From: Nostoc sp. MG11
GTDB taxonomy: Bacteria > Cyanobacteriota > Cyanobacteriia > Cyanobacteriales > Nostocaceae
Direction of reading: 5' to 3'
DNA length: 64,000 nt
Assembly: GCF_014904695.1 (NCBI RefSeq)
Contig: NZ_JACXXN010000021.1
Coordinates: 38,883 to 102,882, forward strand
Position numbers and translations under genes: made by a program. Numbering within the stretch: the first letter of the stretch is position 1; each line of letters starts with the position of its first letter. Below, piece by piece: positions 43,310-53,693 of the stretch. The notes beneath the pieces were generated by a model, which was given only the letters and a program-made list of their open reading frames with translations, made no database searches and was not told the origin of the DNA.

Positions 43310-44226
43310 AGCACCATTTTTATTTAGTAAATAAATAGTCAATTTCTAGTTTTTAAACTCAGCTTTGATTGCACGATACAAATAAAATATCGTACTAAAT
43401 GTCTTCGCAAATCCTATGGCATATAAAAGAGTTTCTGTAAAATAAATGCCATAATTGAATTGACATTGAGCAAAATTTAAATGGACGAAACTGGTATTTA
43501 TATTTGGTATGTTATGTAGTTTTTTTAAACCACATAGAAACAAAATATAAAATTAGTTACTAAATATCAAACCGAGATTGTACTTAATTTGATTAATTAA
43601 TTATGAAATTAACTTATAAATACAAAATTATATTATTCAGAACTTTGTTGGATGACTAAAAGTTGCATTCACTGTAAAATTACGTATTTGCTCAAATGAT
43701 ATTCATCCAATCTTTAGAAAATACTGATACAAAGCGGAAATATTTATGTGTATTCACTTAAGTCAATAAAAAAAGGGCAAGATGCCCCTTGTTGTACTTC
43801 AATTCGTAGCCATTTAGTAAAAGAACCGCCTATTACCCCGAAAAAACCTATCCATTAGCCACATTTTTTTACAATCTTGTAACCCTTGTTTTATAAGGCT
43901 CTCAAGGATGACTTACATTTTCTCGCTATTTTGAAAAATCAGACCTGGTTATTCTAGACAAAAACTCAATTTTATTGAGAATTAGACACGAAGATATAAA
44001 GGTTTGATTATTGATGAGCGTAGACACAAAGACAATTCCGAGAGATGGCTTACTGCGCTCAGAACTTCGGGAGTGGCTTGTCATCAGACATAGCGATCGC
44101 AAATGTTAATAAAGATCTGGGTAATGGATAGCTTTTCAGGGAAGTAAAAGAATTAAGTTTTGTGATGAAACCTGATGCTTACAGAATTGTAATTCTGTGC
44201 CAGTCGGTTGCACTACTCAAGAGGAT
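43310..44226. other. Non-coding region between sigF and psbO
   Basis: A 917-bp AT-rich stretch. It contains a hairpin GGGCAAGATGCCC (43777-43789) and an ACAGAAT/ATTCTGT palindrome (44173-44190). It should hold the sigF promoter(s). The 65-codon ORF at 43346-43543 has no gene-like features. Confidence 0.4.
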
Positions 44227-45063
44227 TTAGCCACGAGTCGGTTCAACTCGACCATAGAATAAACCGCGAATCTTGACTTCTTTTGGTTCGCCAGCACCTA
44301 AATCGGTATCAGATGGCTGTTCGCTCTCAAAAGTACCAGCAATTTCACCACTAGAACTATCGATTTTAGCTATTTGCAGAGAAATTTTGCCATCAAGAAT
44401 TTCAGCACGTTTGACGTTAGTGCGGGTGAGTTCTTCATCATCCGCTTGGGCGGGGAGAGCTACGGCATTATCGTAGCCACTAACAACACCGCGACCTTTG
44501 GGATCTAGAAAGGCAGCACCACGATAGGAAGGAACTTTGAAAGTACCTTCAAAGTCCGTGGAGGTATTAATACTGGTCAAATTGGGTTGTGTTTGAGCAA
44601 CCAAGTTTTTGATGGTGAACAGGAAAGGTACTCGCTCACCACCAGGAAGTTGCACAGTGATAGCTTGGAAGTCAAGACCGTCAGTTTCCACAAAGGTCAA
44701 GCTATTATCTGAGTTAATTTTCAGGTCGCCTTGCACCTGGTCAATAGTGGAAGTGTATCTGGTCAACAATTTGCCAGCAACAAATTCTGCTTCTTGGCGT
44801 TTATTAGCAGGTTCCTCTTTCACAAAGAAACTAGTTGGTTCCAAGCAAAGTTCTTTGATGGCATAGGACTGGCTAGCATCAAGGGGAATGGAACCACGAC
44901 TTGTTTCTGCTAATTGGGGGCATTTGTTAGCTAAGCCAGTGCCTCGAATTTGTTCGTAAGTAAGCACATCCCTACCACTACTAGTAGAAGAACCATCACT
45001 ACAAGCAGTTAGTAGCCCCAGGCACAAAGCCAAGAATCCAACAATTAAAGCGCGATACCTCAT
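44227..45063 (-). CDS. psbO: Photosystem II manganese-stabilising protein PsbO
   Basis: About 278 residues from ATG at 45063, preceded by GAGG. It has a lipoprotein-like signal ending LGLLTACSDG. The mature protein has the PsbO landmarks LTYEQIRGTGLANKCPQLAE, the disulfide partner ELCLEPTSFFVKEEP, GLDFQAITVQLPGGERVPFL, FKVPSYRGAAFLDPKGRG and KVEIRGLF-like VKIRGLFYGRVEP at the end. It stabilises the Mn4CaO5 cluster on the lumenal face of PSII. Confidence 0.97.
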   Translation of the reverse strand: MRYRALIVGFLALCLGLLTACSDGSSTSSGRDVLTYEQIRGTGLANKCPQLAETSRGSIPLDASQSYAIKELCLEPTSFFVKEEPANKRQEAEFVAGKLLTRYTSTIDQVQGDLKINSDNSLTFVETDGLDFQAITVQLPGGERVPFLFTIKNLVAQTQPNLTSINTSTDFEGTFKVPSYRGAAFLDPKGRGVVSGYDNAVALPAQADDEELTRTNVKRAEILDGKISLQIAKIDSSSGEIAGTFESEQPSDTDLGAGEPKEVKIRGLFYGRVEPTRG

Positions 45064-45839
45064 GATCAACCTCAATTTCAAAAATTAATACTAAGTTGTA
45101 AAACTGTTTTGGATGTGTGTCCCTAGGGGAGCAAAAACTAGCAGTTTCACTGTTGGTGGCATTTAGTTAGAGTTGGGCACGTGGATGAGCAAGCTCCGAC
45201 ACAGAGCGGCATAAGTGCTTGCCTCTAAAAGCGCAAACAGAGGTGTCTGCTTCACGCTTGGCTCTTGCTCGTGGCAAAAGCTGTGTCGCCCTCATTCTGT
45301 ATTATGTATGTGTTGCCACTACATACAACCCATTGTTTGATGGGTAAATCAGCCAGATCATACGATTTTTTTTAACTCAAAATCAAAGCACTCCAGTCTT
45401 AAGTAAGAACGCTGCGATCGCATCTAGCTCATTTGGAGGGTTTACTAAACATCATCGCTCCCTTTTAGAAGCGATCGCAATTGCCTTTTAACTTCGATAC
45501 AGACCTGACTATACTCAGCCTCTAATAAGACAGTACAACGATGGTGAACTAAAATATCAAGCAACGTGAGTCGAGAAAAATCTCTCTAGAACTCTCTATA
45601 AGCTTGCTGAAGGTTCATCTTCTGGGTTCTTTTAGGACTTATACAGGTCGTTAACAAAGCAAGGGCTTGAGCAGAGTTTTGAGGGTAGAGTGTAAAAGAT
45701 TGGAAAAACACTATATCCTCCACCCAGTTTCAAAAGATAATTCTGATGCGTCAGTCATGTCCTTGGTATAAAGTGACAAACAGAAAATTAACAATCTCTT
45801 GTAAATTTGAGTTGACTTCATTTACACGGAAAGGGTGGC
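45064..45839. other. Divergent promoter region between psbO and the next gene
   Basis: A 776-bp gap with HIP1 sites (near 45415 and 45471). It must contain the psbO promoter. No gene or stable RNA was recognised. Confidence 0.4.
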
Positions 45840-46205
45840 ATGAGCAACGACAAAAGTTTTGAATCAGGAAAATTGTCCTGTAATGTGCAAGCGATCGCAA
45901 CTGTGGTACATGAAGCGGCTCAGAGTTGTCAAGGAGATACTGTAGCTCTTTTGGCTTTGCTGCGGCAGTTGGAGCAGTTACACCGAGAGATTAGGGATGG
46001 GGCTTTTCAAAAGAGTTTGCCTGATAACCGTCGGCAACTCTACTCACTACTGAAAGATATTGAGTCTGAGGGGGGCTGGCCCTATATTGAGCGCATGAAA
46101 CTACAGGCATTTTTAGCGAATTTTCCCCAAGAAGCAACTGAGGAAAACAGTGATCTCAAAAACAGTGATGATGTATTGATTAGCGATCGCTCCTTTGAGT
46201 GGTAA
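45840..46205 (+). CDS. Conserved cyanobacterial hypothetical protein
   Basis: A 121-residue, mainly helical protein: ATVVHEAAQSCQGDTVALLALLRQLEQLHR, then EIRDGAFQKSLPDNRRQLYS, SEGGWPYIERMKLQAFLANF. GGAAAGGGTGGC precedes the ATG. It is found at this locus in Nostocales as far as I recall, between psbO and ftsQ. No domain could be named; no signal or membrane segment. Confidence 0.7.
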   Translation: MSNDKSFESGKLSCNVQAIATVVHEAAQSCQGDTVALLALLRQLEQLHREIRDGAFQKSLPDNRRQLYSLLKDIESEGGWPYIERMKLQAFLANFPQEATEENSDLKNSDDVLISDRSFEW

Positions 46206-46344
46206 GCTCGAAATAAATTTCGAGATTTAAATTAACAACTCTGAGCGCCTCATCAGCCGCTAAACTGATAGCGATTGCTTGTTGAGGCTTCAGGACTTAG
46301 CTATGGAGTCAAAATTAATACATACCCAAGCAACGGAGTCTAAT

Positions 46345-49300
46345 TTAAAAATTGCGGGTAATGTCATCACACAAAAAGCGATCATGCTCTTCTACATTGC
46401 GATTGTGTTTCAGGTAATTACCTACCAAGTTGCAACTTTGAACAAGCAGGTCATCAAGATCTAAATTCCACATAATTATGGTGTTGTCATCACTAGCTGA
46501 TGCCAGTGTTTGACCATCAGGGCTAAAGCTAACGCTTAATACAGGAGCGCGATGCCCGTTAAGAATTTTAATTAATTCACCTTCACGGCTCCAAAGTTTG
46601 ACTGTGCTGTCCCAATTGGCGGCAGCAAGCAGTTCCCCATTGGGACTGAAAGTAACACCATTGACGCTATCGCTATATCCCTTTAACAAAGTTTTTAACA
46701 ACGTACCATCTCTTTCCCACAACCTAACTGTGTTATCCCAGCTAGCAGAAGCTAGCAACTGGTCAGTAGGACTAAAGCTCACACCTAATACCCAACTGTC
46801 ATGGGGCGAAAAAGTTTTAATCAAAGTACCGTCCCGCCGCCAAAGTTTGACTGTTTGGTCATCACTAGCTGAGGCTATAACTTGACCATCGGGACTGAAA
46901 TTCACGCTATTCACCCGCGCCTCATGCCCTACCAAGGTTTTTAGCAAGCGACCATCACGGTTCCAAAGTTTCACTGTCTTATCCAGGCTAGCTGATGCCA
47001 AAAGTTGACCATCTGGGCTGAAGTTGACGCCCGTCACGCCATCGCTATGTCCTTGAAGAGTCTTAATTAAAGTACCGTCACGCCACCAAAGTTTCACAGT
47101 TTTGTCATAGCTACCTGAAGCCAGTATTTTTCTAGTTGTGTTAAAAGCGACACTAGTAACTCTATCTGTGTGTCCCACTAGAGTTTTATAGAGTCGGGTT
47201 TTAACCTCGCCGCTAATAGTATCTCTTTGCCAGAGTTTCACCGTGCGATCGCGACTACCAGAAGCCAACATCTGACCATCGGGACTCCAGGCGACGCTCA
47301 AAACTCGATCCTGATGTCCCTTGAGAGTTGGTAGTTTTGGGATATCCAGACTCCACAGTTTCATGCTTTTGTCATGACTTCCTGATGCCAGTAATTTGTT
47401 ATCTGGGCTAAAAGCTACGCTGACAACAGCATCGTTGTGTCCTTTGAAAGTTTTGAGTAATGTGCCAGTGATACTCCACAGGTTGATCGTATTGTCTTCA
47501 CTTGCGGAAACTAACTTTTCACTATCAGAACTGAAGCTTAGGCTCCAAACCGTACTGGTATGTTGCTGCAAGGTTTTATAGGTACGAAAGTCCCAATTAT
47601 CTTTACTACTGTACTCCCGCCGCCAAAGTTTCACTGTTTTGTCTCGACCTGTAGACGCTAGTAGCTCACCATTAGGGCTAAAAGTGACAAAGGTCACATT
47701 CTGCTGATGCCCTTGCAAAGTTCTGACCAAGCTACCGTCCCGTCGCCAAATTTTCACTGTCTTGTCTTCACTGGCTGAGGCAATGAATTGACTGTCAGGA
47801 CTAAAGCTTACCCAGTTAACCCACCCTTTATGTCCCTTGAGTGTTTTGACTAAGCTACCGTCCGAGCGCCAGAGTTTGATGGTTTTATCCTTACTACCAG
47901 TAGCTAGTAACTCCCCATCAGGACTAAAACTGACGCTATAAACCCAATCTCCTTGTCCTGACAAGGTTTTGAATGGCTGTGGGTTAAATTCGCCTGTAAT
48001 TGGGTTTTTGCGCCAGATTTGTACAGTCTTGTCGAGGCTGGCTGAAGCTAATCTTTGACCATCTGGGCTGAAGCTGACGCTAGTAACAGCATCGGTATGA
48101 CCTTTGAGAGTTTGGAGTAAAGTGCCATCAGGATGCCATAATTTCACCGTCTGATCTCGACTGCCTGATGCCAATAACTTACCATCAGGGCTGAAAATTA
48201 CACCCCAAACTGTATCTGTATGTCCTTCTAAGCGATTTACCTCCGTTAGTCCGTAAACTGCCTGTTGGAGGGCTGTCACCACTCGCATTCGAGTTTCTGG
48301 TTGAACTTTGTTTGTTTGTTTAAGTCTTCTCCAAGCTCGTAAACTTTCTAACAAAGCATCAAATTCCTTATTAGAAGCAAACAGAGCTTCACTGGCCGCG
48401 GCGATCGCACTAATTTTAAAGTTGGTTTCACTGTGTTCAGCTCGGAGAGTTTGGCTAATTGCTGCTCTTTTTTGTAAGTCAGCTTGCCACCATAATGTCG
48501 CTATTGCCCCCCCCATCATTGCTAAAACTGCCCCTGCTATCCGTGCTTCTCGTAGTCGTCGTTGTAATACTAAATTGAGTTGTTCTTGACTTAGTTTTTG
48601 GGCTACTTCGGCTTTTATTTTTTCAATTTTTACTTTTTCTAATTCGGCAACCATACCATAGTTGTTTTTTTGGCGAATTGGTTCAACTAGATAATCGTGA
48701 ACTAGCTGGTAGCGATCGCCTAACTCTTCTCGTACTCGCAACACTAATCCTGAACCAACCAAAATTTCTAAAATCAATTCCCATGCTAGTTCAAAGTTTG
48801 ATATTTTATCACTATGACTGTTGTTTCCTAATGTACTTACTAAATCCGCTTTAGTTTTTAGTGGTCGTGTACCCTTTTCATCAGTTAACTCAAATAATAA
48901 TTTCCAACTGAACTCTTCGTTTTCTTGACCACAGTCTTTGATCACTTCTTCAAGCCAGCGTTTTACTAGTTTTATCGAGCCGCCGCAAAGCTTATATTGT
49001 TTAAGTGTGGTAATATTTTCTGCTTGCAGCTGAGCGCCGACTATTTGTAATTCAATTGGATGTACTTCGTCTAGTTCTCCTGCTAAATCCTTTACCAATT
49101 GATTAATTAATTCATCGCTTAATTCATAATGCGAACGTTGAGTAAGGCTGTGAATTATAGTTATTGCATCTTGGCTAGAAAATTTACCTAGATAATAGCG
49201 AATATCTTTATCAAGAATGTTTTTATTAATGACTCCTAAATCATTTAAACCACTACTATATTCTTTATTTAAACGCTCAAATTCTAATAAATAATGTAAA

Positions 49301-51378
49301 TAATCTTCTCTTAACGAAAGAATGATTTTTACAAATGGAATGTTTAAACATTCACTAAAAAATTTATAAAATTGGATTCTTTCTACTGGAGAACTTCTAA
49401 TAAAGAAAAATTCTTCAAATTGGTCAAATATAATAACTATTGTATGATTATGCTCAACTAACAAACGAATTTTTTCAATAATTATAGTTGCTGTATTTTC
49501 TATATTATTAAAAATTTCAATATATGATAGTGCATTGTTAATACTGCTGCCCAGCGCTGTAATCCAATCAGTATAAACAGATAAAACAATGGGTATAGGA
49601 ATGCGCTCACCAATGATTTTTCCCTTCAAAGCTGGTACTAAACCAGCTTTGATAACTGAACTTTTACCAACACCTGATGGCCCATGAATTACTGTGAGTT
49701 TGTAGTCAGCACGAGTAATTCTTGCAATCAAGCGATTGACATCTTGCTGTCGTCCAGAAGCAGATATTTCCTGGGCAACTTCTTCAGGAATAAAGGATAT
49801 TTGTTGTGGCTCTAAAACTGGATTAATTCTGTAGTGTTGAGGTTGCAATTGACTGGCTCCAATGAAAGCACGAAAGCCATATTGATGTTCTATTTGAATT
49901 TTTTCTTGCTTGAGGCTAAAGGCTTCTGTATAATTACGACGCTCACAAAAGTAGAGCGATCGCAGCTCCTCTAAAATCTCCAAGTAAAGTGACGGCTCAT
50001 GTTGTAGCTCACATACTACTTTCGCCCATTCAAGATTGTTAATGGCTTCCTCCCACTCACCTAAATGTCGCTGTGTACGTGCTAACAACAAAAGGTACCA
50101 ACTTTCCTGCTGCCGTGAAACTTCTGTTGCTGTTTCTGATATAGAAAGTGCCGTATTGGCTAATTCATGAGCTAGTACCCAATTTGATTCAGAAGCCGCT
50201 ACATATGCTAAAAAGCCATAATCTTGAGCAACTTGCGCTGAAGTTCCGTAAGTCTTATGCAGTAGTAATGATTTTTGAGCTAATTCTTTTAAGTCTTCCC
50301 AAGCTTCTAAGCGTTGCATACTTTCACAAGCAGGCAAAATAAATTTAGCAACTAAATCTTCTCTTTGTGTTTCCTCTAATACATCCAAGCATTGTTTAAA
50401 CCATAAAAGAGCATTTTGCCAATAAATACTGTTAGCATTATGATGTAAATCTGCCATTCGGCGATAACATAGCCCTAGGTGAAATAATACTATTGCTTTC
50501 CACAGTAAATATGAGGAGAAGAAAGAAGAAGATAAAAGTAATTGTTCACTTACTTTCCCGACTTTTATGCTTTTACTTTCTCCTACTCTCCTAGCTTCCT
50601 GCTGCCACAAAGCCAAGCTTCTTTGATAATGAGCTAAAGCACCATTAATTTGATCATTGGCGTATTTATCTCGCCCCAATACAACTTCTAAACTAGCTTC
50701 TAATCCTGGTTCTAAGTTGACACCATATAAGCGCAGCAAATCATTACGAGCTGATTCTATTTCATGCCGATGCTGAGATTTAGGATCTAAATCTAGAGAA
50801 GCATTGGATAAAAATCTTTCGGCACCTGCGTCTAAAACTTTGGCAAAGAGAGATTCTGTTTCTTGGCGAATCAAAGTAATTAAATCTGATTTTGTCATTT
50901 CAAATTTAATGGTGGTTGCAGCCCAGCTTTTAAAATCGGGTGCTAATCTGGAAAGCAATGATGCTGCTTCATCTTGTAACCATAACACCAGTGGAAAGTG
51001 AAATGTTGTGGCATAAATATCTCGTGCTTGGTTAATACTGGTAAGTAAGTCGTCAAGGTCGATAATTGACTCTAGACCAAAAATCATTACAGCTGATGGC
51101 AAAGAATCTGTAGCAACTACAGGATTGTCCAGGAATAATTCTGTAGCTATTGTGCTGTGTAAAGAGCTAGTTGATGAATTGACAACGATTTCACGTAAAT
51201 TGATATCTTGAGTTATAGAGCGGAGATGTTCTAACATTTGCTCTCGTAATTGCCTATAGTTACACCGGACTAAAATCAGAGCAAATTGACCTTTAGAAAG
51301 CGCGATCGCTCGCATCAGCCTTTGCAGAGCATCTTGATTATCATTGGCGATCGCGCCTGTGAGTTGCCACTTTGTCAT
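46345..51378 (-). CDS. STAND NTPase with 14 C-terminal WD40 repeats
   Basis: A 1677-residue protein. Residues ~1-190 form the same N-terminal domain as the TPR protein at 23068-24828 (FHFPLVLWLQDEAASLLSRL APDFKSW). About 240-530 is helical, TPR-like. A STAND/AAA NTPase follows around 560-960, with Walker A TVIHGPSGVGKSSVIKAGLV and Walker B VIIFDQFEEFFFI, and then a membrane-type or coiled segment (ARIAGAVLAMMGGAIATLWW). From ~1060 there are 14 WD40 repeats (GHTDTVWGVIFSPDGKLLAS), enough for two seven-bladed propellers. These proteins act as ligand-activated switches. Encoded 218 bp after a P-loop ATPase. Confidence 0.9.
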   Translation of the reverse strand: MTKWQLTGAIANDNQDALQRLMRAIALSKGQFALILVRCNYRQLREQMLEHLRSITQDINLREIVVNSSTSSLHSTIATELFLDNPVVATDSLPSAVMIFGLESIIDLDDLLTSINQARDIYATTFHFPLVLWLQDEAASLLSRLAPDFKSWAATTIKFEMTKSDLITLIRQETESLFAKVLDAGAERFLSNASLDLDPKSQHRHEIESARNDLLRLYGVNLEPGLEASLEVVLGRDKYANDQINGALAHYQRSLALWQQEARRVGESKSIKVGKVSEQLLLSSSFFSSYLLWKAIVLFHLGLCYRRMADLHHNANSIYWQNALLWFKQCLDVLEETQREDLVAKFILPACESMQRLEAWEDLKELAQKSLLLHKTYGTSAQVAQDYGFLAYVAASESNWVLAHELANTALSISETATEVSRQQESWYLLLLARTQRHLGEWEEAINNLEWAKVVCELQHEPSLYLEILEELRSLYFCERRNYTEAFSLKQEKIQIEHQYGFRAFIGASQLQPQHYRINPVLEPQQISFIPEEVAQEISASGRQQDVNRLIARITRADYKLTVIHGPSGVGKSSVIKAGLVPALKGKIIGERIPIPIVLSVYTDWITALGSSINNALSYIEIFNNIENTATIIIEKIRLLVEHNHTIVIIFDQFEEFFFIRSSPVERIQFYKFFSECLNIPFVKIILSLREDYLHYLLEFERLNKEYSSGLNDLGVINKNILDKDIRYYLGKFSSQDAITIIHSLTQRSHYELSDELINQLVKDLAGELDEVHPIELQIVGAQLQAENITTLKQYKLCGGSIKLVKRWLEEVIKDCGQENEEFSWKLLFELTDEKGTRPLKTKADLVSTLGNNSHSDKISNFELAWELILEILVGSGLVLRVREELGDRYQLVHDYLVEPIRQKNNYGMVAELEKVKIEKIKAEVAQKLSQEQLNLVLQRRLREARIAGAVLAMMGGAIATLWWQADLQKRAAISQTLRAEHSETNFKISAIAAASEALFASNKEFDALLESLRAWRRLKQTNKVQPETRMRVVTALQQAVYGLTEVNRLEGHTDTVWGVIFSPDGKLLASGSRDQTVKLWHPDGTLLQTLKGHTDAVTSVSFSPDGQRLASASLDKTVQIWRKNPITGEFNPQPFKTLSGQGDWVYSVSFSPDGELLATGSKDKTIKLWRSDGSLVKTLKGHKGWVNWVSFSPDSQFIASASEDKTVKIWRRDGSLVRTLQGHQQNVTFVTFSPNGELLASTGRDKTVKLWRREYSSKDNWDFRTYKTLQQHTSTVWSLSFSSDSEKLVSASEDNTINLWSITGTLLKTFKGHNDAVVSVAFSPDNKLLASGSHDKSMKLWSLDIPKLPTLKGHQDRVLSVAWSPDGQMLASGSRDRTVKLWQRDTISGEVKTRLYKTLVGHTDRVTSVAFNTTRKILASGSYDKTVKLWWRDGTLIKTLQGHSDGVTGVNFSPDGQLLASASLDKTVKLWNRDGRLLKTLVGHEARVNSVNFSPDGQVIASASDDQTVKLWRRDGTLIKTFSPHDSWVLGVSFSPTDQLLASASWDNTVRLWERDGTLLKTLLKGYSDSVNGVTFSPNGELLAAANWDSTVKLWSREGELIKILNGHRAPVLSVSFSPDGQTLASASDDNTIIMWNLDLDDLLVQSCNLVGNYLKHNRNVEEHDRFLCDDITRNF

Positions 51379-51596
51379 AACTAAACATCAAGCTAGAAAG
51401 GAAGAAAAAAAACCACATCAAAAAGAGGTTACGAGCCTTTTAAGTTTCTGATTTCGGCTCATACACTATGCATATCTATATGCCTGAAGATGCCCTACAG
51501 TCGTCTCCACTCTAATTCAAAATTTATAATGATCAGAAATTCAAAATTAAAGATTGTCTGAATTTTGAATTTCAAATTTTTAAGGCTTTGACCTAG

Positions 51597-52928
51597 CTAC
51601 TTATTTTGTTGCCAAGCAAGGACTTTTTCTGTTTCTGCCAATGCTGGACTGATGCCAAACCAGCGCCCCAGAGGATCGCGATATTCAAACAGATACATAC
51701 TTCGCAGTAAGCTTTGATAATCAGACTCGCCTTTAACCCTTTGCTGCTGCACTACTTCAAACAGTAATTCCCACTGGTATTCATCAATCGCCAATAGTAA
51801 ATCATCGCGATAGTCCTTAATCACGGCTTCTAAACAATTCCTAGAAAAAGGTGGATCTTGCCGTTGCAAGCAGCTATAAAGTAAACCTAATAAATTACGA
51901 ATGTGACCACCACTAACGCGACATAGACGATCCAGGGTTTCGGAATGATCAAATAATTCTGTGATGATTAACATCCTTCCATTCCAGGAAACTTCTGGGA
52001 AAGCTCTTGCTAAGACTAATTGGCGCAATAGTGACATTCCTGGTTCGTAGTCACTACCATCTCTTTGCCGCACTAATACCATCGGCAATACTTTGGGCGC
52101 AATACCTCCCCCAAGGCGATTTTTCAGTGTCTCGTACTCATTAGAGAAAATTAACGCTAAAGGAATTGTGTAAACCAAGTGACATTTGAGTCGGCGTAAC
52201 TGTTCGCCTCGATCAATGAAAAGATACTCTGGTTGCGATCGCCCGGATGCAACAGGGCGCATATCCACTCGATCTAAGTTATCTACAATCACTACTAATC
52301 CTTTTTGACCTCGCAGCTTTAACTGTTCGACAGCCTTTTCTAATACCTCTTCGTTAATCGCTTGTAAAATACTATTGGTACGTGGTTCTAGATATTGCCT
52401 CAGTTGATTACGTAACTGAGCGCTATCTTTAGTTTTAGCGGTAATTTTGGCAATACCCAAGGACAACTCTGCTTGTGCTGAGAGCTCTATGGGGCTTTGT
52501 AAAAAATCGCCAACTTCTTTAAACAAATTGGTAAAATAACTAGGCTTGAGTTTGATGCCAATCCCTTCTAAACTGACACTGACTTGACGGGCTACACTCA
52601 ACAAAATATCGCTGACATCAATATCTGCCATGTCCAAGTCTTGACTAGACTCAAAATAAACTACATGAAATTTCGCTAACTCCAGTTCTGCCTTCAAGCG
52701 TTGCAACTCTGTTGATTTGCCACAGCCAATGTGACCTGTAAATAACTGGCAGGTTGGCTCATCGGGAGAAATACGGGTAATAGTCCGTTGTAATTCTTCA
52801 ACAATCTTGCAACCACGTACATCAGCAAAATCAATGTAGTACTGCCGATCTATCACGTCACTTATGTTTAAGGTATAACTTGGATTACAAGCCTTGTAAA
52901 AACGTGACAGATTTAGTGTCGTTCTCAT
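51597..52928 (-). CDS. P-loop ATPase, paralogue of the 24818-26110 protein
   Basis: A 443-residue ATPase. Walker A is in QLFTGHIGCGKSTELQRLKA, Walker B in GLVVIVDNLDRVD, with LKCHLVYTIPLALIFSNEYE as sensor strand and a tail RVSGGHIRNLLGLLYSCLQR plus LFEYRDPLGRWFGISPALAE. The elements and their order match the ATPase at 24818-26110, which also stands upstream of a partner with the shared N-terminal domain. Probably the switch or loader of the WD40 partner; no DNA-binding domain is apparent. Confidence 0.82.
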   Translation of the reverse strand: MRTTLNLSRFYKACNPSYTLNISDVIDRQYYIDFADVRGCKIVEELQRTITRISPDEPTCQLFTGHIGCGKSTELQRLKAELELAKFHVVYFESSQDLDMADIDVSDILLSVARQVSVSLEGIGIKLKPSYFTNLFKEVGDFLQSPIELSAQAELSLGIAKITAKTKDSAQLRNQLRQYLEPRTNSILQAINEEVLEKAVEQLKLRGQKGLVVIVDNLDRVDMRPVASGRSQPEYLFIDRGEQLRRLKCHLVYTIPLALIFSNEYETLKNRLGGGIAPKVLPMVLVRQRDGSDYEPGMSLLRQLVLARAFPEVSWNGRMLIITELFDHSETLDRLCRVSGGHIRNLLGLLYSCLQRQDPPFSRNCLEAVIKDYRDDLLLAIDEYQWELLFEVVQQQRVKGESDYQSLLRSMYLFEYRDPLGRWFGISPALAETEKVLAWQQNK

Positions 52929-53693
52929 GTATGTAGAGGTATGTGTAGAGGTGTATGCAGATGCAGTTTAATTCGTATTTTTTATACAAATAATCTCTAG
53001 CCGAAATGTAGGTACGCGACTAACCTGCAATTTGGTGGTATTTTGCAGGGGACAGCACTCACGGCAGAACCACTGCCAGTAACTAACTGTCAGTAGTGTG
53101 GTAGAGATTAATTGACCCTAATAACATTAAGCATATGTGTCCTTTTTACAGCTAATGTTGAGGTTTTAACAACCTTTAGCTTTTGCTTGACTGACGATAA
53201 CCTTTATGGTTTTGTTAATCAGTAAGAAAAAACTACTAGAAGGTGTAAGTCTCAGTTTTTATAGCTGATAAGGTAGGACTGGTATTAATTCTAGCAAGGT
53301 ACTCAGAAATTAGTACAGTGTAAATACCATTTCACATAATGTTTGTCAAGAAAAATCTTCACATTACAGCCTCCCTCTTTAACTACTGTAAGCTAGTTAA
53401 AAACATACATACAGATTATGTTAAATTTGTCAATTACTGCTTTATGGCTTTTTTAGCAGGTATTAGCTGTCACACCACAGTAAAGAGGCTACAGTTGGTT
53501 AAAAGTGGACACAGAAAACTTAAACAAGAAAAATTACTGGCGTCACAAGACCTTTTGTAGTTACTGTAGAGTGTTACTAAATGTAAAAAAATCCTGGGAT
53601 TAAAGTGGCTAATATATGCCCACAGGGTTTACTACACTTAATTGATGATACGAGCGCATTAAGGAATTGAACTGAAACCAGAAAGGGGTTTGA
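52929..53693. other. Intergenic region upstream of ftsQ
   Basis: A 765-bp AT-rich stretch. It should contain the ftsQ promoter and the promoter of the ATPase gene. GAAAGGGG lies 8 nt before the ftsQ ATG. The ORF at 53339-53560 has no gene-like features. Confidence 0.4.

Noticed and set aside
43346..43543. 65-codon ORF upstream of sigF on the minus strand
   Set aside because: AT-rich, aromatic-rich translation without domain features; likely a leader or promoter segment.
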